Shown here in pieces: positions 25,668 through 37,132 of a stretch of 64,000 nucleotides of DNA. The stretch comes from Candidatus Methylophosphatis haderslevensis (GTDB lineage Bacteria; Pseudomonadota; Gammaproteobacteria; Burkholderiales; Rhodocyclaceae): contig JADJSA010000012.1 of the NCBI GenBank assembly GCA_016711925.1, forward strand, positions 1 to 64,000, read 5' to 3'. The number at the start of each line of letters is the position of its first letter. Positions within the stretch are counted from its first letter, which is position 1. Both the position numbers and the translations under genes were made by a program. Under the pieces are notes generated by a model, which saw only the letters and a program-made list of their open reading frames with translations, did not search any database and was not told the origin of the DNA.

Positions 25668-26138
25668 CTATGCCGGCAACTTGGCGATGGTCTGAACGTG
25701 CGTCCCGCTGCCTGTCTCGAAGTTCTGCAGGGCGTCGAGCCCTCGATCATCCTCTTCGCTGGCGCAGCGGCGCGCCCACTCCATCACCTCCTCGAGGTTG
25801 AAGCGCACCAACTTCCCGACATAGACGAAGGGCACTCCCATAGACTGACGAACCTTGGGATGCGTGAGCAGGTACATCGGCACGTTGATGGCCGCCGCAG
25901 CCTCTCTTGCCGACACCAGTTTCGCATCGAGAGAATCGCGGGGAGTGCACCGTTCCGAGGTCGACTCGTAGAGCGCGCCGTTCTCAAAGGCCAAGATCTG
26001 GTCGATGGGGTAGCAGACTCGCTTCGAGAGCTTGAAGTACCGGGGGCCTCGACCCTCGGTACGCCAACGCTGTAGGGTCTTGGGACTGATTCCCCAGCGT
26101 TGGGCAAGTTCGATTTCGTTGATGGCAATCTTCTGCAT
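25668..26138 (-). CDS. Tandem helix-turn-helix protein, excisionase/AlpA-like
   Basis: 156 aa with two MerR-type HTH_17 units. The first is IELAQRWGISPKTLQRWRTE plus KLSKRVCYPIDQILAFE; the second is LVSAREAAAAINVPMYLLTH plus YVGKLVRFNLEEVMEWARR. AGGAG lies 9 bases before the ATG at 26138. Proteins of this kind regulate excision or transcription of integrated elements. No integrase is present in the window, so the element is either a remnant or relies on another recombinase. It is convergent with the AbiE toxin gene. Confidence 0.7.
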   Translation of the reverse strand: MQKIAINEIELAQRWGISPKTLQRWRTEGRGPRYFKLSKRVCYPIDQILAFENGALYESTSERCTPRDSLDAKLVSAREAAAAINVPMYLLTHPKVRQSMGVPFVYVGKLVRFNLEEVMEWARRCASEEDDRGLDALQNFETGSGTHVQTIAKLPA

Positions 26139-26341
26139 GACAGTGCTCCTGGTTGTGAAGGGAGCCTGCATTCAGGTCGAATTTTCGCGACTAGCCAAGT
26201 CCGCGGGCATCGTCGGACTGCTGTCGGGAAATGCGCGGAATAGCGCAAACTTGCAGAAAGGGTGAGTGGTTACGACCGAGCACGTCCAGGTGCGCGGGTC
26301 CGGTCGTTTTCCGTGGGATGAGCGTGTGGCGGGGTGTTAAA

Positions 26342-26390
26342 CTCCACCACCAGATCGCCAACGCGCCCCTGGTCACACAGGGGCGCTTTC
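26342..26390 (+). terminator. Stem-loop terminator near the right island boundary
   Basis: GCGCCCCTG / CAGGGGCGC (26363-26371 and 26378-26386, 6-nt loop) is followed by TTTCGTTTCTT on the plus strand. No plus-strand gene precedes it within 700 bp. Just upstream, 26342-26350 repeats the last nine bases of the tRNA-Ala region (CTCCACCAC). The remaining bases of the 26139-26423 gap show nothing recognisable. Confidence 0.55.
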
Positions 26391-26423
26391 GTTTCTTGCC
26401 GGCGCGCTGCGGCTGGCAATCGG

Positions 26424-27554
26424 TCAGTGGCCCGTCGGCCGTGCCGCGGGTGACGGCAATGGGAGCTTGGGAGCGAAGGCTCCCGCGAGCAGCCGCGAGA
26501 TCGCCTCGCCGCGGTCGTGCGCATCGAGCTTTTTGTAAAGCTGCCGCACGTGATAGCTGGCGGTGTTCTGGCTGACGCCCAGGCGCTGGGCGATCTGCTG
26601 CTGCGAGTTTCCTCCCGCCAGCAGCAGCATCACCTCTTTCTGCTTGGCGGAGAGTCCGGACTTCTTCATCGAGCGCATCAACGTTAGCGGCAGCGGTTCG
26701 CGGTGATGGATGGTCACCGCCACCAGACCGCCCGGTACGCCTGCCGCGCCGCCGAGCGGGTATGCACGGAAAACGAATTTGCCCCATGCGTTCTCGATGC
26801 TCGCCACCGGTGGTGCCGCCGGCTCGTCCTTGTAGACCTTGTCGATGCATCGGCACAGCGCGCGCAAGGTGTCGGGAACGTCGCCCGACTCGCGTGCCAG
26901 GGCCGCCGGCGAGATGCGGGCGTGCGAGGCAAGGAACAGGAGGCGTTCTCCGTCGGGCGCCACGTGCACCGGGTGCCCAAGCCGGTTCAGCACGACAACG
27001 GCGGTTGCCGCTTCGCCGCGCTCGGTCCGGATCGGCTCCGCGAGCGGACCCGCATGCAGACCGTGTGCGATGTAGCGGGTCACGCCGGCCAGTTGTTCCC
27101 GATCGGCGGCCGAGAACGCAACGCTGTTGCGCGGACGGTACAGGCTGAGCTGGCCGAGCGGGCCGGTGCCCTCGCGAATCAGCGCGTAGAGCAGGTAGTG
27201 GGCGTCGAGGTGGCGCAGGATCAGGTTGTAGTATTCGCTGCGATAGAAGTCTTCGTCGAATGCGGCCGACGACACCAGCGCGCCGCGCTGCGCCATGCGC
27301 GCGAAGCCATTGCGGAAGCCGCGCTCGCGATCGTCGTAGAAACGGGTGAAATACATTCGCATAATATCCGGCGGCAGCAGCCTCTCGGCATAGAGGTTGC
27401 TCATTTCGCCGGCGGCGTCGACCCAGAAGAAGCCGGCCGAATCGCAAGGCACGAGTTCATGCAGCTCGCGCAACAGCGACGGCATGATCGCCTCTCCGCC
27501 CAGGCCGAGGCAGCATAACTGGCGAATCTGAGCGAGGATGGCTGCGCGCTTCAT
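26424..27554 (-). CDS. LuxR-family transcriptional regulator (solo)
   Basis: 376 aa. The C-terminal LuxR HTH reads LSAKQKEVMLLLAGGNSQQQ then IAQRLGVSQNTASYHVRQLY. The N-terminal ~200 residues resemble a GAF-like sensor (PCDSAGFFWVDAAGEMSNLY), not an acyl-homoserine-lactone domain: the conserved Trp/Asp set is not apparent. There is no partner synthase nearby. ATG 27554 fits the family start; an in-frame extension to 27740 is unlikely. The ligand and regulon are unknown. A decayed response-regulator gene lies directly upstream on the same strand. Confidence 0.8.
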   Translation of the reverse strand: MKRAAILAQIRQLCCLGLGGEAIMPSLLRELHELVPCDSAGFFWVDAAGEMSNLYAERLLPPDIMRMYFTRFYDDRERGFRNGFARMAQRGALVSSAAFDEDFYRSEYYNLILRHLDAHYLLYALIREGTGPLGQLSLYRPRNSVAFSAADREQLAGVTRYIAHGLHAGPLAEPIRTERGEAATAVVVLNRLGHPVHVAPDGERLLFLASHARISPAALARESGDVPDTLRALCRCIDKVYKDEPAAPPVASIENAWGKFVFRAYPLGGAAGVPGGLVAVTIHHREPLPLTLMRSMKKSGLSAKQKEVMLLLAGGNSQQQIAQRLGVSQNTASYHVRQLYKKLDAHDRGEAISRLLAGAFAPKLPLPSPAARPTGH

Positions 27555-27747
27555 GAGCGTATGGAATCGAAAGTTAAAACGCCGTCGAGCCGGGTCCGGC
27601 CGGGCAAAGGCAACCCCGGCAGGTGCCGTACCCCTTGCCGGCCGGAATGGCGCCTGCGGAAAAAGTGTATACGAAAGCCTGTCATGCGAGTATCCGCCCG
27701 GTATCCGGTGCGAAACCAGCTCATTCGGGCAACGCGCCAATGCCGGA

Positions 27748-28092
27748 TCAGTTCAGCCGCGACGGCACCCGATGCGCGATCGACGAAGCCGGTGTCGTGC
27801 CCTTGAACATCGTGCTGACCGCCTCGGTTCGATTGTTCACATTCAGCGCGCGCAGCAATGCCGTCACATGCGCCTTTACCGTTCCCGCCGCAATCCCGAG
27901 TTCGCGGCTGATCACCTTGTTCGGCTTGCCCTGCACCATCAGGCGCAGCACATCGGCGCGGACAAAGGAGTTCTATCGCTGGATTCCGTTCCGCCCGGCG
28001 CCCAGGTGATCTGCCAGCGCCGTACCGCGGCCAGCGAGATCGTTCGGCGCATCCAGGTAGGCGGCGCCTGCATCGACGAATTCATCAACATG
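27748..28092 (-). pseudogene. Decayed NarL/LuxR-type response regulator
   Basis: The HTH half is clear: VLRLMVQGKPNKVISRELGI then AAGTVKAHVTALLRALNVNN, ending in KGTTPASS. Immediately upstream in other frames are pieces resembling the end of a receiver domain (DEFVDAGAAYLDAPNDLAG) and the linker (RTPLSAP), separated by frame changes and a small deletion near 27966. No receiver N-terminus or phosphoacceptor Asp is visible. This is therefore a truncated, multiply disrupted gene. The receiver part of the call is less certain than the HTH part. Confidence 0.55.
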
Positions 28093-28340
28093 TCCACCGG
28101 GCGTCTGCTGCGCCGGGTGCCGACACGTTGCGAGGCGTCGTGCTGATTCCGATGCGCCGGCATCAAGCCGGCCGCCGCGGCGACAACGCATCAGCGGCGC
28201 TGCCCCGGTAGCGCACGCGGCGGCGCGCCGGTCGCCGCGGGTCGGCCTGCTTCCATCGGCGTTCTGCCGGCTGTTTTCGCAGGTCAGGCGAACCGGTTGT
28301 ACCAGAGGGAGCGGCCCGGCCGACCGGCCGGGCCAAGCGA
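28093..28340. other. Non-coding gap with no recognisable feature
   Basis: A GC-rich stretch between the decayed response regulator and the promoter at 28341. Frames are open on both strands, but none has family motifs or a convincing ribosome binding site. Confidence 0.5.
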
Positions 28341-28369
28341 TTGTGCGGCGCAGCAAATATTGCTATAGT
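28341..28369 (+). promoter_or_regulatory. Sigma-70-like promoter
   Basis: TTGTGC, a 17-bp AT-richer spacer, and TATAGT, 47 bases before the ATG of the 154-aa gene. Confidence 0.65.
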
Positions 28370-28411
28370 GGGCTTTCCAAAAAACAGCACTCACGGTTTG
28401 CCGGAAAGCCC
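28370..28411 (+). promoter_or_regulatory. 5'-UTR hairpin covering the ribosome binding site
   Basis: GGGCTTTCC (28370-28378) is the perfect complement of GGAAAGCCC (28403-28411). The right arm contains the only Shine-Dalgarno-like sequence (GGAAAG, 7 bases before ATG 28416), so the hairpin would hide it. The 24-nt loop contains AAAAAACAGCACTCACGG. Confidence 0.55.
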
Positions 28412-28415
28412 GAAC

Positions 28416-28880
28416 ATGTACTGCCCAGACGACCCGACCCTTGCCCTGATCGCCCGTTTCGTCGGCGGCGCGGCCGAGGCGGAAATGGCCGACAGCGAGT
28501 TCCTTTACCGGCAGGTGGCCGCGATCGAGCAGTACATCGGTCGTTTTCCGGCGCAAGAGCGCGAGGCGCGGGCGATCGAGTGGATCGAGGCTAACGCCGA
28601 AAGCTACCGCCAGCAGTCGCTGCGGCAGGCCGCGGTCGAGTCGCTTAAGAGGACGCGCTGTGCCGATTGCCCGCTTTCCGACGGCGACGAGCGTGCGCCG
28701 TGTTCCATCCATGCCGCGTGGCTGGCACTGTTGCAGCGCTATGCGGCCAACGAGCTGTCGTCTCACCAGTATGTCGAGCAGAGTCTGGCGCTGCTCGATG
28801 CGCACAAAAACCGGCTCAAGGTCAGCCGTTGCCGCGAGCCTCTGCCTGCCGCCCGACCGGCGCTGACCTGCCCAGCCTGA
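28416..28880 (+). CDS. Conserved-looking small protein with Cys cluster (154 aa)
   Basis: An alpha-helical, soluble, acidic protein. In the middle is TRCADCPLSDGDERAPCSIH, a C-x2-C...C-x2-H arrangement that could bind a metal. Flanking helices are FLYRQVAAIEQYIGRFPAQE and SSHQYVEQSLALLDAHKNRL. It has its own promoter and a structured leader. No family name is recognised. It is separated from prfC by a repeat-bearing gap and is probably monocistronic. Confidence 0.65.
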   Translation: MYCPDDPTLALIARFVGGAAEAEMADSEFLYRQVAAIEQYIGRFPAQEREARAIEWIEANAESYRQQSLRQAAVESLKRTRCADCPLSDGDERAPCSIHAAWLALLQRYAANELSSHQYVEQSLALLDAHKNRLKVSRCREPLPAARPALTCPA

Positions 28881-28895
28881 TACACCGACCATCGC

Positions 28896-28926
28896 CGGAA
28901 GCCGCATGGATATTGGCTTCCAGGCC
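28896..28926 (+). repeat. Interspersed hairpin repeat, copy B
   Basis: GGAAGCC-GCATGGATATT-GGCTTCC: a perfect 7-bp stem with an 11-nt loop, followed by AGGCC. It is the best-preserved copy. Confidence 0.65.
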
Positions 28927-29130
28927 TGCCTGCCGGAAGATGCCCGCCCAGTGCGGCTCTTGGGCCTGCCGCCGGCAGTTGGCCAAGGGGCGGGCGATTC
29001 GCTACAATCCGCGCTCCGCTGGGGTTGATGCCGCCGGCCCGGCCTGGCGATGCGGCCTTCCCCTGGCCACATCATGGAATTTCGACAAGGGTCTGCGTGC
29101 GCAGGCCCTTGTGCTTTTCGGGTACGTTCG

Positions 29131-30777
29131 ATGACCGATACTGCCGATGCCGTCGCCACCGCGGCAAGCAACCGCGCCGCCTCGCCGCTGGCGCGCGATG
29201 TCGCGCGCCGGCGCACCTTCGCCATCATTTCGCATCCCGATGCCGGCAAGACCACGCTGACCGAGAAGCTGCTGCTGTTCGGCGGCGCGATCCAGATGGC
29301 GGGCACCGTCAAGGCGCGAAAGAGCGGCCGCCACGCCACCTCCGACTGGATGGAGGTGGAAAAGCAGCGCGGCATCTCGGTGGCCAGTTCGGTGATGCAG
29401 TTCGAGCACAACAACTGCGTGTTCAATCTGCTCGACACGCCGGGCCACCAGGATTTCTCGGAAGACACCTACCGCGTGCTCACCGCGGTCGATGCCGCGG
29501 TGATGGTGGTCGATTCGGCCAAGGGTGTCGAGGCGCAGACGATCAAGCTGCTGGAAGTCTGCCGCAAGCGCAACACGCCGATCATCACCTTCATCAACAA
29601 GCTCGACCGCGAAGGGCGCGAGCCGCTCGATCTGCTCGACGAGATCGAATCGGTGCTGCGCATCCAGTGCGCGCCGGTGACCTGGCCGATCGGCATGGGC
29701 AAGCGCTTCCAGGGCGTCTATCACCTGCTGCGCAACGAAATACTCAGCTTCACGCCGGGCGAGGAGAAGGCCAACCAGACCGTGCAGGCACTGCTCGGCC
29801 TCAACCACCCGCACCTCGAGCGCGATGCGGCGATGGAGATGGAAAAGCTGCGCGAGGACATCGATCTGGTGCGCGGCGCCTCGGCGCCTTTCGCGCTCGA
29901 CGAGTTTCTCGAAGGCCAGCAGAGCCCGGTGTTCTTCGGTTCGGCGATCAACAACTTCGGCGTGCGCGAGATCCTGCGCGCGCTGGCCGAGTGGGCGCCG
30001 CCGCCGCTGCCGCGCGCGTCGACCACCCGCCGGGTCGAGCCGACCGAAGCGCCCTTCACCGGGTTCGTGTTCAAGATCCAGGCCAACATGGACCCGAACC
30101 ACCGCGACCGCATCGCCTTCCTGCGCGTGTGCTCGGGCCGCTACACGCCGGGCATCAAGGTGCGCCACCGCCGCCTCGGCCGCGAGATGAAGATCGCCAA
30201 CGCGGTGACCTTCATGGCGCAGGAGCGCTCGCTGATGGAAGAGGCGGTCGCCGGCGACATACTCGGCGTGCATAACCACGGCAACCTGCAGATCGGCGAC
30301 ACGCTGACCGAGGGCGAAGACCTCACTTTCAAGGGCATTCCGTACTTCGCGCCGGAGCTGTTCAGCCGCGCGCAACTGCGCGATCCGCTGCGCGCCAAGC
30401 AACTGCAGAAGGGCCTGCGCGAACTGGGCGAGGAGGGCGCCGTGCAGGTATTCGAGCCCCTGGCGGACAACAACCTGCTGATGGGCGCGGTCGGCCAGTT
30501 GCAATTCGAGGTGGTCGAGCAACGCCTGAAAACCGAATACGGCGTCGATGCGAGATTCGAGAAAGTCGACATCCACACCGCGCGCTGGATCACCTGCGAC
30601 GATGCCGCAATGCTGAACGAATTCAGCCGCACCCAGCGCGGACGGCTGGCGCGCGATGTCGACGGCAACCTGGTCTACCTCGCCGACACCCGCTACAACC
30701 TGGCGGTCACCATGGAACGCTGGCCCAAGGTGCAGTTCCACGACACCCGCGAACACGGGCAGAAGTTCGAGGACTGA
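29131..30777 (+). CDS. prfC: Peptide chain release factor 3
   Basis: A 548-aa translational GTPase that recycles RF1/RF2 from terminated ribosomes. The G domain shows ISHPDAGKTTLTEKLLLFGG (P-loop), WMEVEKQRGISVASSVMQFE (switch I), LLDTPGHQDFSEDTYR (G3) and FINKLDRE (NKxD). The C-terminus GQLQFEVVEQRLKTEYGVDA is RF3-specific. About 20 residues longer than the E. coli protein at the N-terminus; ATG 29131 is taken as the start. Monocistronic. Confidence 0.97.
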   Translation: MTDTADAVATAASNRAASPLARDVARRRTFAIISHPDAGKTTLTEKLLLFGGAIQMAGTVKARKSGRHATSDWMEVEKQRGISVASSVMQFEHNNCVFNLLDTPGHQDFSEDTYRVLTAVDAAVMVVDSAKGVEAQTIKLLEVCRKRNTPIITFINKLDREGREPLDLLDEIESVLRIQCAPVTWPIGMGKRFQGVYHLLRNEILSFTPGEEKANQTVQALLGLNHPHLERDAAMEMEKLREDIDLVRGASAPFALDEFLEGQQSPVFFGSAINNFGVREILRALAEWAPPPLPRASTTRRVEPTEAPFTGFVFKIQANMDPNHRDRIAFLRVCSGRYTPGIKVRHRRLGREMKIANAVTFMAQERSLMEEAVAGDILGVHNHGNLQIGDTLTEGEDLTFKGIPYFAPELFSRAQLRDPLRAKQLQKGLRELGEEGAVQVFEPLADNNLLMGAVGQLQFEVVEQRLKTEYGVDARFEKVDIHTARWITCDDAAMLNEFSRTQRGRLARDVDGNLVYLADTRYNLAVTMERWPKVQFHDTREHGQKFED

Positions 30778-30847
30778 TACGGCGCAGCGTCCGCGGAGGA
30801 CCGCTGCCCTGCAACCCGCGCGCCATGGCGTTCTCCGCCGTGGCAAG

Positions 30848-30880
30848 CCGGAAACCCGCATGAATACTGGCTCGCAGCCC
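30848..30880 (+). repeat. Interspersed hairpin repeat, copy C (diverged)
   Basis: CCGGAAACCCGCATGAATAC followed by TGGCTCGCAGCCCGG: it keeps CCGCATG-type core and TGGCT but the stem is degraded. Confidence 0.45.
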
Positions 30881-30950
30881 GGTGCCAGACGGGTGGGAAC
30901 TTGCGCGCGCGGCAGGCGCCAAAGCAGGGACAATCGAAAGGAGAACCCCG

Positions 30951-31874
30951 ATGAACGGGAACGAGCAGCAAGCCGTACTGACGCTTTGCCTGATGGCGGC
31001 TTTCGCCGACGGCGGCAAGGACGAGCGCGAGCGCGCCGAGATCAAACGCATCGCCGATTCGCTGGGCGGCGCGGGCACGCTCAACATCGCGGCGCTCTAC
31101 CAGGACGTGCTGCTCAAGCGCGTGAGCCTGGCGGCGGCGGCCGCATCGCTCGAATCGCCCGAGTCGAAACTGCTGGCCTACGAAATGGCGGTCTGCGTCT
31201 GCGATGCAGACGGCACGCAGTCCGAGGCGGAACGCGCCTTCCTCGCCGAGCTGCGCGCGGCGCTCGGGCTCGATCCCGGACAAGCGCAGGCCTACAGCGC
31301 GCAGGCCGAGTCGATCGCCGCCGTGCACGTGGCGCCGGCGGCCTACGCGGCGACGCTCTCCGGCGCCGAACTCGACAAGACGATCCTCGATGCCTCGATC
31401 GTAAACGGCGCGCTGGAACTGCTGCCCGAGTCGCTTGCCACGATGGCGATCATCCCGCTGCAGATGAAGCTCGTCTATCGCATCGGCAAGTCGCACGGCT
31501 TCGAGCTCGATCGCGGACACATCAAGGATTTTCTTGCCACGGTCGGCGTCGGCCTGACCTCGCAGTATCTCGAACAGGCCGGGCGCAAGCTGCTGGGCGG
31601 CCTGCTCGGCAAGTTCGGCGGCGGATTGCTCGGCGGCATCGGCAAGCAGGCCGTCAGTTCCGGCATGAGCTTCGCCAGCACGTACGCGCTCGGCCATGTC
31701 GCCAAGCGCTACTACGCGGGCGGGCGCACGCTGTCGACCCAGATGCTGCAGGAGGCGTTCAGCGCGATGCTCGGCGAGGCCAAGGGCCTGCAGAGCCACT
31801 ACCTGCCCGACATGCAGGCGAAGGCCCGCACCCTCGACACGGCCAAACTGGTCGAGATGGTGCGGGCCGGCTGA
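30951..31874 (+). CDS. TerB/DUF697-like protein
   Basis: 307 aa. The N-terminal ~130 residues are helical with two acidic metal-binding-like loops (AAFADGGKDERERAEIKR and CVCDADGTQSEAERAF), as in TerB-like domains. The C-terminal half has a Gly-rich amphipathic stretch (GRKLLGGLLGKFGGGLLGGI) typical of DUF697/YcjF-like membrane-associated proteins. GAAAGGAG precedes the ATG. It probably associates with the inner membrane. TerB-type domains occur in stress and tellurite resistance contexts, but no ter genes are nearby, so the role is unknown. Confidence 0.7.
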   Translation: MNGNEQQAVLTLCLMAAFADGGKDERERAEIKRIADSLGGAGTLNIAALYQDVLLKRVSLAAAAASLESPESKLLAYEMAVCVCDADGTQSEAERAFLAELRAALGLDPGQAQAYSAQAESIAAVHVAPAAYAATLSGAELDKTILDASIVNGALELLPESLATMAIIPLQMKLVYRIGKSHGFELDRGHIKDFLATVGVGLTSQYLEQAGRKLLGGLLGKFGGGLLGGIGKQAVSSGMSFASTYALGHVAKRYYAGGRTLSTQMLQEAFSAMLGEAKGLQSHYLPDMQAKARTLDTAKLVEMVRAG

Positions 31875-31993
31875 GCGGTCGAGGCCTTCGCCCCCGCTTG
31901 CCCGGCGCCCGGCCGGGCTGCGCTTCGCCCGCGATGACAGCGCGCTGAAGACGGTCGCGCGTTGCGCGGCCGCTGTGAGACAATCTGTTCGGC

Positions 31994-33100
31994 ATGAGCG
32001 ACGACACCCACCCACTCCCCGCGCGCCGCCAGGCGCAGCAGCGGACCGACGAGATTCGCAGCTTCCGCAGCGAACTTGCGCGTCTCGAAGCCGAGCGCGT
32101 GCTGGTGCTCGATGCGCCGCGCCGTGCGGCGCTCGATGCGCATCACGACGCGCTGCTCGCCGATTACGCGCGCGAGTTCGACATCGACCGCGACACGCGC
32201 GCCAAGCAGCTCTCGCTCGGCATGAAAGTCGCCTCCTTCCTCGGCGCGCTGGCGCTGGCCGCCAGCGTGTTCTTCCTCTTCTACCAGTTCTGGGGCCGCT
32301 TCGGCGAAACCGCGCAGGTGACGATACTCGTCGCGGCAGCCCTGGCCACGCTGGGCCTGACGCTGTGGGTGCAGGGGCGCGATGCGAGCGGCTATTTCAC
32401 CAAGCTGGCGGCGCTGGTGGCCTTCGCCTGCTTCGTGCTCGACATCATGATGATCGGGCAGATCTTCAACATCACACCGTCCGACAAGGCGCTGCTGCCG
32501 TGGGCGGCGATGGCCTTTCTGCTCGCCTACGCCTGCGACCTGCGGCTGCTGCTGGGCGCCGGCATCATTTGCATGATCGCGTTCGTCGCCGCGCGGGTCG
32601 GCACCTGGGGCGGCGTGTACTGGCTCTCGGCCGGCGAGCGGCCGGAGAATTTCTTCGTCGCCGCCGCGCTGCTGCTCGCCATGCCGCGGCTGGCGCTGCA
32701 TCGCAAGTATCCGGGCTTCGAGGCGATCTACCGCGTGTTCGGGCTGCTCGCCTTTTTCATCCCGGCGCTGATCCTGAGCAACTGGGGCGACGGCAGCTAC
32801 CTGGATTTCGACAGAAAGACGATCCAGAGCGGCTACCAGCTCGCCGGCTTTGCCGCCGCAGCGCTTGCGATCTGGGTCGGCGCGCGGCGCGACTGGCCGG
32901 ACATGGTCAACACCGGCATCACCTTTTTCGTCATCTTCCTCTACACCAAGTTTTTCGACTGGTGGTGGGAGACGATGCCCAAGTACCTGTTCTTCCTCGT
33001 GCTCGGGCTGGCGGCGGTGCTGATCCTGCTGGTGCTGCGGCGCCTGCGCGGTGCCCTCGGCCATGCCGCCGGGCGAAGCGCGGGCGGAGCGCAACAATGA
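31994..33100 (+). CDS. DUF2157 membrane protein
   Basis: A 368-aa protein. A soluble N-terminal helix pair (residues 1-75) is followed by about ten transmembrane helices (SFLGALALAASVFFLFYQFW, ITFFVIFLYTKFFDWWWETM). This matches DUF2157, which is usually encoded beside a GDYXXLXY/DUF4824 partner, as here: the stop overlaps the next start (ATGA). Molecular function is unknown for the family. Confidence 0.8.
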   Translation: MSDDTHPLPARRQAQQRTDEIRSFRSELARLEAERVLVLDAPRRAALDAHHDALLADYAREFDIDRDTRAKQLSLGMKVASFLGALALAASVFFLFYQFWGRFGETAQVTILVAAALATLGLTLWVQGRDASGYFTKLAALVAFACFVLDIMMIGQIFNITPSDKALLPWAAMAFLLAYACDLRLLLGAGIICMIAFVAARVGTWGGVYWLSAGERPENFFVAAALLLAMPRLALHRKYPGFEAIYRVFGLLAFFIPALILSNWGDGSYLDFDRKTIQSGYQLAGFAAAALAIWVGARRDWPDMVNTGITFFVIFLYTKFFDWWWETMPKYLFFLVLGLAAVLILLVLRRLRGALGHAAGRSAGGAQQ

Positions 33101-34014
33101 TGAAGACCTGGACGCGCGCCCACACGCTGATTGCCGGCGCCGCGCTGATCGTGCTGACCAATGCCGTTGCGCTAGGCGGGGCGTACTTCAACCGCAGCGG
33201 CGAGGCGGAGGCCCGCGTCGCTCTCACCGAACGCGAACTCGGCTTCGGCTGGGAGAGCATGGACCGCCACGAGAACAGCGGCCTGGCGCTGCGCCTGAAC
33301 TGGCGCGTCGAGAGCCGCGACGACGAAGGCATCGACTACGCTTACTCGGGCCTCTACACCTCGCCAGCCTGGCTCGACCAAGCGCGCATGGCCGCACTCG
33401 GCTTCGATGTGCCATCGCGAAGCGGCGCGACTGGCCGCGATGGGGACTGCGATAGGGACGGCGACTGTGCCACCGAACGCCGCTACCGGCGGCAACTGAC
33501 GCGGCAGGCGCTGCTAGTGCTCGAATACGACGGCCCGAGCTGGCAGGGTGCGCTGGTTCGGGCGCGCACGGCAGCGGCGCGCCACGCGGCGGCGGCGGCC
33601 GCCAATCCGGGCAGCGAGAAATTCGCGGACGAGGCGAAGTCCGCCGCCAAGCAGGCTGCAAACGAAAGCAGCGCGAACAGCCGCCTGTTCGCGGTCGATG
33701 CCGGCACCGATGCTGCCGTCCTGCGCGCGCGCTACCCCGACCGCAGCCGCTACCTGATCCTGACAGGGCAGGTCCGGCCGGTCGTGCTGCACAACAAGGG
33801 CAAGCCGATATTCGGCGGCAGCATCAGCGAGATCGCGGTGGACCGGATCAACGTGCCGCTCGATCTGCGCGCAGAACTCGATCGCATCCGCGACGCCCCG
33901 GGGCAGCGCGCGCCGGACAGCCCGCCGCGCTACGACGTGCGCCTTGCCACCGGCCAGCGCCTCGAACCGTGGATCGAGCAGGTCAGGCCGCTGCCCGCAG
34001 CGAAAGCCGACTGA
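33097..34014 (+). CDS. DUF4824/GDYXXLXY-like protein
   Basis: 305 aa. One N-terminal membrane anchor (LIAGAALIVLTNAVALGGAY) precedes a large periplasmic part with an Asp-rich loop (RDGDCDRDGDCATE) and an Ala/Lys-rich helix. The C-terminal SRYLILTGQVRPVVL is a typical family segment. Overlap with the DUF2157 gene implies a two-protein unit of unknown function at the inner membrane. The 33097 ATG is used; a second ATG follows directly. Confidence 0.7.
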   Translation: MMKTWTRAHTLIAGAALIVLTNAVALGGAYFNRSGEAEARVALTERELGFGWESMDRHENSGLALRLNWRVESRDDEGIDYAYSGLYTSPAWLDQARMAALGFDVPSRSGATGRDGDCDRDGDCATERRYRRQLTRQALLVLEYDGPSWQGALVRARTAAARHAAAAAANPGSEKFADEAKSAAKQAANESSANSRLFAVDAGTDAAVLRARYPDRSRYLILTGQVRPVVLHNKGKPIFGGSISEIAVDRINVPLDLRAELDRIRDAPGQRAPDSPPRYDVRLATGQRLEPWIEQVRPLPAAKAD

Positions 34015-34036
34015 GCGTCCGTCTGCTGCAGAGGCG

Positions 34037-34070
34037 GCTGGAACCCGCATGGTTGCTTGGCCTGCAGCCT
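34037..34070 (+). repeat. Interspersed hairpin repeat, copy D1
   Basis: GGCTGGAACCCGCATGGTTG then CTTGGCCTGCAGCC, in the gap between DUF4824 and uvrA. Confidence 0.5.
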
Positions 34071-34112
34071 TGCATGCCGAAAAACCGCATGTAGACTTGA
34101 TGTGCGGGCGGA

Positions 34113-34146
34113 GTGCCTGAAGAGGCCCTATCCATGCGGTCTCCAG
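34113..34146 (-). repeat. Interspersed hairpin repeat, copy D2
   Basis: On the minus strand CTGGAGACCGCATGGATA then GGGCCTCTTCAGGCAC. It aligns with copy A over its whole length, including the CTTCAGGCAC tail. Confidence 0.6.
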
Positions 34147-34163
34147 GCCAGCGCTTTCCCGAA

Positions 34164-37019
<2,856 letters not shown>

Positions 37020-37132
37020 GCCCAGACCCGTCTTGCTGCCCCGCCGCGCGATTGCTGCATCGCGGCAGCGAAGCCGAACCTGCTACTATAAGTCAAAATT
37101 TCAAAGCCCCGCTAGGCAGGATCAAGACCAAG

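Noticed and set aside
29002..30933. 643-aa minus-strand open frame
   Set aside because: Antisense shadow of prfC with no family motifs; typical of high GC.
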